Below the pieces are notes generated by a model. The model saw nothing but the letters and a program-made list of their open reading frames with translations. It was not told where the DNA came from and did no database searches. From an uncultured bacterium (GTDB taxonomy: Bacteria > Planctomycetota > GCA-002687715), in assembly GCA_902826835.1 (NCBI GenBank), contig CADEGH010000001.1, forward strand, positions 1 to 64,000: 64,000 nucleotides of DNA, in the 5' to 3' direction. Shown here piece after piece: positions 7,659 to 16,008 of this stretch; the stretch's first letter is position 1, and the number at the start of each line of letters is the position of its first letter. A program made the translations under genes and the position numbers.

Positions 7659-9140
7659 TCAGCGCTCCGAACCAGCCGACTCCGGAAGCTCCCTCACGTT
7701 GGACCAGATCCCGTACGGATGCCAGGGCGCGCTCGGAGGCTTCGTTCGATCGGCGGGAATGTGGTTCCAGAACGGGACCACGCGCCGATCGTAGCGCTCC
7801 ACTCCCGAAACATAAGCCAGGTCGACAAAGGCCCGGTAATCGAGGGGCTCCCGGTCCATGACCAGGATGTCGGCATCCTTGCCGACCTCGATGCTTCCGA
7901 CTCGGTCCGCAATCCGGAGCATGCGAGCGGGGGTGATCGTGATGGACGCGAGGGCGTCCTCGGGCTTGGCTCCGCCTCGCACCGCGAACGCGGCTTCAAT
8001 GGACATCGTCAAGACGTCCCGACCGGCGAGCAGGCCGGTCACGATCCCGGTGGAGAGTGTCGTAGTTGCCCAGGGCACTCCGGTGCGGCCAGCGATCGCG
8101 GCGGTTTCGATCGACCACCCGTGTGGCCCATCGCGGAGCAAGTCGCGATACGGGCGCGCCGCTCGACCTCCGAGTCCGCGCGGGCACAGCACGAGCCCGA
8201 TGGGGCGACTTCCAATCTCCCCCATGCAGGTCCACGCTTCCATCGCGGGGTGCAGGATCATGGCGGCCGCGAATCGATCGGAGAGCGCAAGCACCTTGCG
8301 GATGTCTTTGGCGGTCGACGCCTGCATGAACAAAGGCAGTTCACCCTCGAGACAACGAGCCAGCGCTTCGATGGACTCTTCGTCTTTGGGTTCCTTCGCC
8401 TCCTTGTTGCCGTCGCGCACAGCCTGGATCCACTCCTTGCGCTTCGTGACGAGATCACGCGCCTTCTGCAAGGCATCCACCGTCTCTTGGATCTCGTTAC
8501 CGGTGTTGCCCTCGAGCGTCATGTAGACGGCGGCCGGATCGCGAACCTCGTATCCCTCAATGGTTCCGTAGGTCAATTTGGCGATGACGCCGCCGAGGAC
8601 GCCGCGAGGACTCCCGCTGAAAAATCCCTGTGGGGCTCCGAAGAGACCGCCAAACATTTCGTTGGCGCCCCCCTGGCCTTGGTGGGCCGTGGTGATTCCT
8701 GAGCCCAAAGCCATCAGCATGTACTCGGTGAAGGGATCGACTCGGTCCTTCGCCTTCTCACGAACCGTGTTGCCGCGCACTCCCAGACAGTTGCGCGAGG
8801 CGATGGCGATGAAGCCCGGAACCACGTGTTTACCCTTGCAGTCGACGATCTTCGTTCCGGTAGGCAGGACCATTTCGTCGCCGCCGATGCGCACGATCTT
8901 GTCGTTCTTCACGAGCACCGTCGCACCGGGCAATCGTGGGCCGGTCACGGTCCACACCTCTCCTCCGACAAACGCGACCCATTTCGTTTCGTCCGCACTC
9001 GCCGGAGCCGGGGTGGCCGGTTTTTCAGCCGCCTTTTCGGGGGCGGGATCGGGGCTCGCCGGCTCCGTCTTGGGCTCTTGAGCCAATGAGAGTCCCGCCA
9101 AAACGAGAGCCGCAAACGGGGTCAGGTAGACACGGATCAT
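7659..9140 (-). CDS. Exported amidohydrolase-fold protein, metal motif lost (array member 8)
   Basis: 493 residues from the ATG that overlaps the previous stop by 4 bases. A signal peptide ends at LSLAQ (about residue 21); a Pro/Glu/Ala-rich linker follows. The composite beta-sandwich is recognisable (VAFVGGEVWTVTGPRL, KIVRIGGDEMVLPTGTKIVD), then VVPGFIAIASRN, where family members have GFIDxHxH: both His are replaced (Ala, Arg). The C-terminal half keeps ITITPARMLRIADRVGSIEV and GKDADILVMDREPLDYRA. The usual Asp before the last helices is also absent (ATTTLSTGIVTG). It keeps the fold but probably not metal-dependent hydrolysis; binding, scaffolding or partnership with the intact paralogue is possible. 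It is the last amidohydrolase of the array. Confidence 0.8.
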   Translation of the reverse strand: MIRVYLTPFAALVLAGLSLAQEPKTEPASPDPAPEKAAEKPATPAPASADETKWVAFVGGEVWTVTGPRLPGATVLVKNDKIVRIGGDEMVLPTGTKIVDCKGKHVVPGFIAIASRNCLGVRGNTVREKAKDRVDPFTEYMLMALGSGITTAHQGQGGANEMFGGLFGAPQGFFSGSPRGVLGGVIAKLTYGTIEGYEVRDPAAVYMTLEGNTGNEIQETVDALQKARDLVTKRKEWIQAVRDGNKEAKEPKDEESIEALARCLEGELPLFMQASTAKDIRKVLALSDRFAAAMILHPAMEAWTCMGEIGSRPIGLVLCPRGLGGRAARPYRDLLRDGPHGWSIETAAIAGRTGVPWATTTLSTGIVTGLLAGRDVLTMSIEAAFAVRGGAKPEDALASITITPARMLRIADRVGSIEVGKDADILVMDREPLDYRAFVDLAYVSGVERYDRRVVPFWNHIPADRTKPPSAPWHPYGIWSNVRELPESAGSER

Positions 9141-10621
9141 GGCAGGGGCTCCTTCAGGCTCAGAACCGATCGTCCGTCCACCACCACCTCCATCAAGCCC
9201 GAGGTGGGGGACCAAGGATCGCCGCGGAAGATCAAGAAGTTGGCGTCCCGACCCACTGCCAGGGACCCAACCCGATCCGCGATCCCTAGGATCTCGGCGG
9301 GAGTGGTGGTCACCGCGCGCAAGATCTCGTCCGCCGGAAAGCCGAAGCGGCGCATCTCTTGGAGTTGGAAACGGAAGCGTGCGAGCGCGCCCAAGTCGCC
9401 GGGCTCAGGGATCAGCGCCACCGCGATTCCCTGGTCCACCAGCTCGCGACACGTCAGGCGTACCGACTGGGTGAGGGAAATGCGCGTGAAGTCCGGAACC
9501 ATGATGACGGGCAAGCCGAGTTTGTGGATCGTCGCGGCGACGCGCCACAAGTCTCGTCCGTCATTCCGACTCGGTGCCAGCTCCAAGAGCGCGGGGCGGA
9601 AGGACTCCTCGCTCTTGAACAGTGACTCCGCATGCAGAAAAGCCGCGGCATCGGCGATTCCGAGGATGCCAGGCAGTCGACGCTCAAACACATCGACGAG
9701 CGGCATGATCTTCGCGTCTTTGCTCGGCTCCTTGACCTCTTCGGCCTTGGGCTCGTCCTTTTTGGGTTCGTCCTTCTTTTCGGCCGGCTTGGTCTCGGTC
9801 TTGCCGTCAGCCGGCTTCTCGGGTTCGGCGGGTTTCTCACCCTCGGGCTTTTTCTCAGGCTCCTTCGGCTTGTCCTCGGTCTTCTTGGCGCCGGACTTGT
9901 CACCCGCTTTTTTCCAAGCGGCGAGGTCAGTCAGGTACTTGCGGGCCTTCTCCAGGTTCTTCTTCCACGATTCTTTGGACGAAGTGCCCGCCTCAAAACC
10001 CATCGACAGGAAAGCATCCGCCTTGAAGAGGCAGTCACTCAGGGGCACGAGCCCCTTGGCCTGAACTACCGGTCGAAGGAGGGCGCCCTTGCCAGCAATT
10101 CCGCCTCCCGAAAACGACGAGGCGAAGGTGGTGAAACCGGCCCTTGCCAACGCCTGTAGCCCCTGGGCATCGATATCCAGGCGATCACCAATACTGGTGT
10201 CTCCTCGCGAGTTGTTGCCGCCGTTCGCCAATCGTTCCTGGCCGCTGAAGAGGTTGCCAGCCGCCAGCACGAAACCCGGCCAAACCGTGTCCGCGCGACG
10301 ATCCATCTCCCTGGCGCCGTAGGGCACATTCACTTCGCCTTCGACTCCGACCGCGACGATGCGGCCCGCCTCTTCCAAAATCACCGCCCGCTCGATGGGC
10401 GGGCCGGATACCGGAAACACGCGCCCGAAGTACCAGGCGGTCGCCTTGGAAGGCTCCGAGGACTTACCCGATTCTTCGGCAGTCCCCTCCACCTTGACCT
10501 CGGCACCACCCTCGGCAGGCGGTTCCTGGCCCAGGATCGAGGTCGGGAAGAGAGTCAACCCCAAGACCAGGAGCCCAATCGCTTGAACTCTAGAAGCGGA
10601 TGCCGTCACGGTCCGAGTCAT
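9137..10621 (-). CDS. Exported amidohydrolase-fold protein with Lys/Glu/Pro insert, metal motif lost (array member 7)
   Basis: 494 residues from the ATG preceded by AAAGGTGG at 5 bases (an ATG at 10636 is less well placed). A signal peptide ends near TSILGQ. The sheet domain has AWYFGRVFPVSGPPIERAVI; the HxH site reads VWPGFVLAAGN, with both His lost. From about residue 245 to 310 there is a long charged linker of repeated KPxEPEKK and KDEPKKDEP type, placed where members 1, 3 and 5 also carry inserts. The C-terminus keeps TTTPAEILGIADRVGSLAV and GRDANFLIFRGDPWSP. Its start lies inside the end of the intact paralogue (32-base overlap). It is predicted to be exported and non-hydrolytic by motif loss. 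Confidence 0.8.
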   Translation of the reverse strand: MTRTVTASASRVQAIGLLVLGLTLFPTSILGQEPPAEGGAEVKVEGTAEESGKSSEPSKATAWYFGRVFPVSGPPIERAVILEEAGRIVAVGVEGEVNVPYGAREMDRRADTVWPGFVLAAGNLFSGQERLANGGNNSRGDTSIGDRLDIDAQGLQALARAGFTTFASSFSGGGIAGKGALLRPVVQAKGLVPLSDCLFKADAFLSMGFEAGTSSKESWKKNLEKARKYLTDLAAWKKAGDKSGAKKTEDKPKEPEKKPEGEKPAEPEKPADGKTETKPAEKKDEPKKDEPKAEEVKEPSKDAKIMPLVDVFERRLPGILGIADAAAFLHAESLFKSEESFRPALLELAPSRNDGRDLWRVAATIHKLGLPVIMVPDFTRISLTQSVRLTCRELVDQGIAVALIPEPGDLGALARFRFQLQEMRRFGFPADEILRAVTTTPAEILGIADRVGSLAVGRDANFLIFRGDPWSPTSGLMEVVVDGRSVLSLKEPLP

Positions 10622-11828
10622 AGGCCACCTTTCCATTCACGAGGACCACGCGCGTCCGCGAGCGAGGGTCGAACGGACTCCCCGTCCAAATCGCGACATC
10701 CGCATCCTTACCTACCTCAAGGCTGCCGAGCCTTTGGTCGAGCATCAACATTTTGGCGGCATTCAGAGTGAGCCCCGCGAGTGCCACCGGCTCGGGAAGG
10801 CCGTGGCGAATCGCCATCGTTCCTTGGTACGGCAACTCTTCTTGAGGGCACACCGGCGCATCGGTGTTGAGTCCGATCTTCGAGTCCGGCATGCCGAGCC
10901 ATCGCCAAGCCGCCGACAGCCCGATGAATTTCGACTGTTGCTGGTCGTAGTAAAAACCCCGGGGGCCAAAGGCGCCGGGGATGCCGCGTTTGTTGAATTC
11001 CGGGGCATTGACGAAGCCGTCGAATTCGCCGTGGTCCAACACGACCTTCAGGCCGAGTTCGTCGTGCAGAATGCGCAGGGTGGACTGAACGACCTGGAAG
11101 ATCTGCGTGTGCACCGCCACCGGAACTTCGCCCCGAAACAGGGGCCGCATGTTCTCGTAGCGAGGGTCCTTCGGGGGTGCCGCTTTGGCCTCGCCCTTTT
11201 CGAAGCTCGTCCACGCGTCGTGGTAGGCCTTTCCCTCGAGGAGCACGTTGCGAATCATCCAGTTCATGCCGATGCGCCCGGCGCCGAGATCTCCGCCGGA
11301 GCGCTCGGGGTTCCCCGCCTGCGCGATCTTGAGCGCGCCGGGGAATCGCACCACGACTTCCTCGGGGCTGTTGCCGAACGTCTTGAGGACAACACCAAAC
11401 CCCGTCATGTTCGTGCCTGAGCCCGGAATCGTCAGCACGGTGGTGACTCCACCCGCGACCGCGATCCTCGTTTCAGGTGTGTCCCAATCGACGTTGTCGA
11501 GCACTCGAAATTCCGGATTCACCTGGAACAGGTTGTCCTGCAGATCGGAAGCCGCGGTGTGATTGTGGAGGTCGATGAATCCCGGCACGACTTGGCCGCC
11601 CGCAGCGTCGATGATCCGATAGCCGGCGGGGATTTTGACCTCGTCGGGAGAGCCGACCTTCTCGAATTTGCCACCGCGGATGAGTACGACACCATCCACG
11701 ATCGGGGCTCGTGAGACCGGATACACGATGCCTCCTCGGATCGCGATCCCGTCTTCCTGAGCGGTGAGGTACGAGGCGGATACCAGCGCCAAGACTCCAA
11801 GAACAGTCAATCTTGCAGTGAGCTTCAT
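10590..11828 (-). CDS. Exported amidohydrolase with intact metal site (array member 6)
   Basis: 412 residues; a signal peptide ends at SYLTAQ. This is the only member of the array with the full motif: VPGFIDLHNHTAASD gives HxH, further His occur in VAVHTQIFQVV and KVVLDHGEFDGF, and the metal-binding Asp lies in IGLNTDAPVCPQEELPY. It resembles imidazolonepropionase-like and related family-1 amidohydrolases. The C-terminus has LTLNAAKMLMLDQRLGSLEV and GKDADVAIWTGSPFDPRSR. It probably hydrolyses a C-N bond in a small periplasmic substrate (a cyclic amide or N-acyl dipeptide is usual), but the substrate cannot be read from the sequence. It overlaps member 5 by 4 bases. If the array makes a complex, this is the likely catalytic subunit. 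Confidence 0.85.
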   Translation of the reverse strand: MKLTARLTVLGVLALVSASYLTAQEDGIAIRGGIVYPVSRAPIVDGVVLIRGGKFEKVGSPDEVKIPAGYRIIDAAGGQVVPGFIDLHNHTAASDLQDNLFQVNPEFRVLDNVDWDTPETRIAVAGGVTTVLTIPGSGTNMTGFGVVLKTFGNSPEEVVVRFPGALKIAQAGNPERSGGDLGAGRIGMNWMIRNVLLEGKAYHDAWTSFEKGEAKAAPPKDPRYENMRPLFRGEVPVAVHTQIFQVVQSTLRILHDELGLKVVLDHGEFDGFVNAPEFNKRGIPGAFGPRGFYYDQQQSKFIGLSAAWRWLGMPDSKIGLNTDAPVCPQEELPYQGTMAIRHGLPEPVALAGLTLNAAKMLMLDQRLGSLEVGKDADVAIWTGSPFDPRSRTRVVLVNGKVAYDSDRDGIRF

Positions 11829-14770
11829 GGTTTTTCCTCCGCCACGAACTCCCCTCCGACCATGACCTTCAAGATCCGAGTCTCGGGTGCAAATGGCTCG
11901 CCGTCGAAGAGGACAAAGTCAGCGTCTTTGCCACGAGCCACCTGACCTAGGCGATCTTGCACGTTCAAAACCAGGGCGCTCCAAGACGTCAAGGCTCGCA
12001 ACGCCTCTTTGGGACTCAGGCCCCGGTGCACGGAGTAGGCAGCGGACGTCAGGAGCGTGCGCGGGTCACGCCTGACACCGGAGCGGAACAAGAGGGGCAA
12101 GCCCTTTTGCACCACCGCTGCATAAGCGTTGAAATGACGCTCACCCTCCCAGCGCACTCCCACCCCGTCGGTGGCCACGGCCACCCCGAGTTCATCGAGC
12201 AGGTCCAGTTCGGAGGGAATCAGAGAGTCGCCGAGCAAGACCGTGCGCACCTCGAGTTCATCGCGCAGAAGGCGCAGGACATCCCTCGTGAGTTTTTGAG
12301 AACTGCCACGCACGAACACCGGCAGGTCGCCGGCGATCAGGTCTTTGAAGGGTTCATCCGCAGCGGAGACACGAGGCGGTTTGGGCGAGTCGTCCTTCTT
12401 GGCTTCGGCGCCCGCAGCACTCTCGGTCTTCTTCTCGCTCGTCGTCGACTTGGACTCAGCGGCGCTATCCGAGGCGGGCTTCTTGTCCTCCTCTTTGGCG
12501 GCGGTGTCCTTCGTCTTCTTCTCGTCCGCCGGCTTGTCGACCTTCGGAGCGGGCGGGGCCGTTCGGTCCGTGCGCACTCCGAGGATAGTGCCTTTGCCTT
12601 CGGAGGCGGAATCGAATCGGCCCTCCAAAGCGTCGCGACGCACGTCGAGTTCAACCCTGACCTTCTCCTCCCCGAGCGAAGCCTCGAGCTCGAGCTTCGG
12701 AGCCGACCACGCCTTCACGGCGATCGTGACTCCACCGGGGAGAGACTCGGCGCTGAACTCCGCCTTCCAAGCCTCACCTTCGAGGCGGATCAGAAGCTGC
12801 GCGGGAAATAGCTCGCGCGGAGCGCGGTCAAACGCGTAGTGCAACTTCCAGGTTCCAACGAGCGGATCTCGGGCGACGGGAGTTCGCACGGACACCAGGG
12901 CGGGAGCGTCAACCGCCGCGGCCGGCTTCTGTTTCGCTTTCCAGGCCTTCAGGTCCTTTTCGTACTTCTCCCAGCTCTCGACATACTTTTGGCCCGCCTC
13001 GAAGGCCTTCCGAATCTTGTCCACCTCCTCGGCGGTAGCCCTAAGGCCCTCAAGATCCAGCAGCAGGCCAGCCGCGGGTTTCACGACTCGAGATTCCTTC
13101 GGGCCGCCCAACTTCACGACGGACAACCAGCCTGCGAGCAGACGCCCACCGTTGGGGGTGAGTGCCGCCGCGGTAGTGCCCCGCCGTGCGGTGGCGACGA
13201 CGTCCGGCCAAGTGGCGTCGAATAGATCGGAAGCCCGTTGCTCCATCCCTAGCGCGGGGAGACCGGCGCCCGGCACCACTGCTCCGGCGTCGGTTTGACG
13301 CACGCTCCGGTAGCCAAGCTGCGCTCCCGCATCGACGAAGCCAGGGGTCAGCACCGCCTTCGGGAACTCGTGAATCTGCGCTCCGTCTGGAATCGAAATG
13401 TCCCGTCCGACTGCAACGATCTTGCCGCCTCGCACCAGAACTGTGCCGGGCGAAATGGGCTCACCGTCTCCGGGGTAGATCCTTCCTACCTTGAGCGCCA
13501 AGACCTTGGGCGACTCCGACACGGGGCGCGTCGACAGAAGCTTGCGGCCCAGCACGACGCTTTCGGCCGAGGCACCCGGAGCAAACGGATGCCGATCGAA
13601 AATCGCCAAGTCCGCGACGCCTCCGACGCGGGTGACCCCGCTGTCGATGCCCAGGACCTGCCCCGCGTTGCGGGTCAAGGCCGAGAGCGCGTCCTCGGAG
13701 GAAAAACCCGGGCTCACCGCTTGCGCCGCGAACCACAACAGATCGTGCTCGGGCGCGGGCGCACTCGGCACCAGGGCGAGAGTCACCCCGGCCCGCTTGA
13801 GGATGGCCGCGGCCTCCGCACGTCCTTCGCCTTCGTTGTTCTCGAACGGGGCCGGGGCCGGCAGCGTACTTCCGGCCGCGATCCCCACCTCGAGGACGAC
13901 GCGCGCTTGAATCCGCGCCAGATCCGCCGCGAGCTTCCAAGCTTCACGGCCGCCTTCGACGACCAGGCGCAAGCGATGCTCCTCGGCGATCTCAATGGCG
14001 AATCGAATGTCTTCCTCGCGATGCGCCCGCACGCGCCAAGCCAATTCCCCCTTGAGGACTCGGATCACCGGCCGATGGTCCGCACTCCACTCGTCCGCCG
14101 GAGAGCCGTCGCGGTTGGCGGCGATCCGAGCGCTCGCTTCGGCAAAAAGTTCCCGAACCATCGAACGCGCGCCCGCGCGCGTCGTGGGCATTTGGGGCTT
14201 GGCTGCCTCGACCGGATTCTCCGGACCAGGTGGCACAGCCGGGCGGAAAACGGGAGGCGGAGAGAGAGCGCTCTCCGTGAGGACAGTGTGGAGCGCTGCC
14301 TCGCGACGAACGGCGCCACCGCCGTGTTCGTACGGACGCGCGGACACGGCCGAGCCTTGCCCCGGTACGAGCCGATTGCGGCCGGGCGACCAGTAGACGA
14401 CGCTCACCCCGCTCTGCATCGCGGTGCGCGGGAATGAGTGCGGATCGAAGTCCTCGCCGGCCACCACGCCTGACTGCACGGATGGCGCTTCGGTCCGCTC
14501 GCGGACCTGCCCGTCGGCGTCGATGAGCCCGGGGGTAATGAAGCGGCCGGTGAGGTCGATCACCTCGGCCGCTGGCGGAATCTCGAGTTCCTCTCCCCCC
14601 ACCGCGACCACTTTTCCGTTCGCACCGATCACGATCACGGCGCGGGGAATCAGGGTGGAACCCGTCCACACCGTCGCACCTCGAAGGACAAGGTCCGAGG
14701 GCGCTTGAGCGGCCAGGGGAGAACCGACCGTTCCCAGGATGACGACGGCACAAAGCCAGCGTGCGATCAC
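11825..14770 (-). CDS. Giant two-module amidohydrolase-fold protein, both metal motifs lost (array member 5)
   Basis: 981 residues, about twice the usual length. A signal peptide ends near GSPLAAQ. Module one (about 25-420) has LVLRGATVWTGSTLIPRAV, ITPGLIDADGQ in place of HxH, and NAGQVLGIDSGVTRVGGVAD. Module two (about 425-980) restarts with VLALKVGRIYPGDGEPISPG, has LTPGFVDAGAQLGY in place of HxH, and ends VLNVQDRLGQVARGKDADFV and LFDGEPFAPETRILKV. Between these lie a beta-rich segment (PLVGTWKLHYAFDRAPRELF onward, lipocalin-like in feel) and a Lys/Ser/Glu-rich linker. It looks like a gene duplication and fusion in the array. It overlaps members 4 and 6 by 4 bases each. It is predicted to be exported and non-hydrolytic. 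Confidence 0.8.
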   Translation of the reverse strand: MIARWLCAVVILGTVGSPLAAQAPSDLVLRGATVWTGSTLIPRAVIVIGANGKVVAVGGEELEIPPAAEVIDLTGRFITPGLIDADGQVRERTEAPSVQSGVVAGEDFDPHSFPRTAMQSGVSVVYWSPGRNRLVPGQGSAVSARPYEHGGGAVRREAALHTVLTESALSPPPVFRPAVPPGPENPVEAAKPQMPTTRAGARSMVRELFAEASARIAANRDGSPADEWSADHRPVIRVLKGELAWRVRAHREEDIRFAIEIAEEHRLRLVVEGGREAWKLAADLARIQARVVLEVGIAAGSTLPAPAPFENNEGEGRAEAAAILKRAGVTLALVPSAPAPEHDLLWFAAQAVSPGFSSEDALSALTRNAGQVLGIDSGVTRVGGVADLAIFDRHPFAPGASAESVVLGRKLLSTRPVSESPKVLALKVGRIYPGDGEPISPGTVLVRGGKIVAVGRDISIPDGAQIHEFPKAVLTPGFVDAGAQLGYRSVRQTDAGAVVPGAGLPALGMEQRASDLFDATWPDVVATARRGTTAAALTPNGGRLLAGWLSVVKLGGPKESRVVKPAAGLLLDLEGLRATAEEVDKIRKAFEAGQKYVESWEKYEKDLKAWKAKQKPAAAVDAPALVSVRTPVARDPLVGTWKLHYAFDRAPRELFPAQLLIRLEGEAWKAEFSAESLPGGVTIAVKAWSAPKLELEASLGEEKVRVELDVRRDALEGRFDSASEGKGTILGVRTDRTAPPAPKVDKPADEKKTKDTAAKEEDKKPASDSAAESKSTTSEKKTESAAGAEAKKDDSPKPPRVSAADEPFKDLIAGDLPVFVRGSSQKLTRDVLRLLRDELEVRTVLLGDSLIPSELDLLDELGVAVATDGVGVRWEGERHFNAYAAVVQKGLPLLFRSGVRRDPRTLLTSAAYSVHRGLSPKEALRALTSWSALVLNVQDRLGQVARGKDADFVLFDGEPFAPETRILKVMVGGEFVAEEKP

Positions 14771-16008
14771 TTGGCCGCCCCCCCGATCAGATCGGACAGC
14801 CGCGGATCTTTGCGGCGATCGTAGGCCTTCTGCCCACGGATGAAGGCCCGATCAACCCAGGCCATGCCGCCGATCGGATCGTCGGTGAAGAGCACGATGT
14901 CGGCGTCTTTGCCAACCGTGAGAGAGCCCTTCTTCGCGCCAAGTCCCAGGAACTCCGCCGGGGCGAGGGTGACCGCGCGCAGCGCGTCCTCACGTTTGAA
15001 TCCATAACGGATGAGGCTCGCCGCCTGGTACCAAAGGTAGCGACGCCCGAGCGAACCTTGGCCGCTCACCACTGCGAATTTGACGCCTGCCTCTTGGAAA
15101 ATGCGAGGCACGATCCGCACCACGTCCTTGCCCGTCTCCGGATCCACCTCTTCGATCTCGAGGTCGGCCGAAAGGAGGACCGGGATCTCCCGCTTCGCGA
15201 GGAGATGAGCGCCTCGCCAAGTGCCGGGGAGGCAATAGAGCTTCGCATTCAATTGATATTGGTCGATCAATTCGAGAGCGCGCTGAATGTCCCCGCCGTT
15301 CTCGCAGGCGATGATGGCGGGAATCTCCTTTTTCAGGAGCCGCACCAAGGCCGATTTGCGTCGCTCGGCTCGGAAAGCCTCGAGATCCAACGAGACGTTG
15401 CCGGTCTCCTTTTGATCCTTGGCTTTCGCCTGAAGGTCTTTCCAGTACTTCTGCGCCTCGTCGAGCGCAGCGCGCAGTTTGGCGAGATGACTGGCCCGGC
15501 TGCCTTGGGCGGGAATCATCGAGAGCTTGAGACCCGCATCGGGAATGACCGTCATGTCCTCGACGAGAATTCCCGCCGGCTGCACGACGCGGCCCATGCC
15601 GCCGATGATCGTGCGTTCGCCCGGAAAGACGCCGATCGTCAGGACGCCGTCCCGCTGACAGTCCTCGAAAAAGTTGGAGGCGGGATCCAAGGAGTCCACG
15701 ACCGAGACATAGGGCGTGATTGGAACCTGCTCGTTCGCGGCGTCCATGCCGGAACTCGTGTGCGCCAGCACAAATCCGGGATAAGCGACGAGACCGACCG
15801 CCGGAAGGGTCGGGACCTCCGCGGGCACTTGCAAGTCTTTTCCGATCCCGGCGATCTTCCCGTCCTTGATGTAGATGTCCCCGGTCGGGATCTCCGCACC
15901 ATCGACCGGCACGATGCGCGCCTCCCGAATCAGGAGGTCTTGGGCGGTGGACCCGTTCGAAAGTACACTCACGAGGGTGAACAATCCGATCGACGTGAAC
16001 GATTTCAT
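14767..16008 (-). CDS. Exported amidohydrolase-fold protein, metal motif degenerate (array member 4)
   Basis: 413 residues from the ATG overlapping the previous stop by 4 bases. A signal peptide ends at GSTAQD. The sheet domain has LLIREARIVPVDGAEIPTGD and IYIKDGKIAGIGKDLQVPAE. The metal motif reads YPGFVLAHTSSG: one His remains (first position) and the second is Ser. The late Asp is replaced in VKFAVVSGQGSLG. The C-terminal block is well kept: RAVTLAPAEFLGLGAKKGSL, TVGKDADIVLFTDDPIGG. A helical segment (LAKLRAALDEAQKYWKDLQA) sits mid-protein. It probably does not hydrolyse a substrate on its own, but the single His leaves some doubt. Confidence 0.8.
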   Translation of the reverse strand: MKSFTSIGLFTLVSVLSNGSTAQDLLIREARIVPVDGAEIPTGDIYIKDGKIAGIGKDLQVPAEVPTLPAVGLVAYPGFVLAHTSSGMDAANEQVPITPYVSVVDSLDPASNFFEDCQRDGVLTIGVFPGERTIIGGMGRVVQPAGILVEDMTVIPDAGLKLSMIPAQGSRASHLAKLRAALDEAQKYWKDLQAKAKDQKETGNVSLDLEAFRAERRKSALVRLLKKEIPAIIACENGGDIQRALELIDQYQLNAKLYCLPGTWRGAHLLAKREIPVLLSADLEIEEVDPETGKDVVRIVPRIFQEAGVKFAVVSGQGSLGRRYLWYQAASLIRYGFKREDALRAVTLAPAEFLGLGAKKGSLTVGKDADIVLFTDDPIGGMAWVDRAFIRGQKAYDRRKDPRLSDLIGGAAK

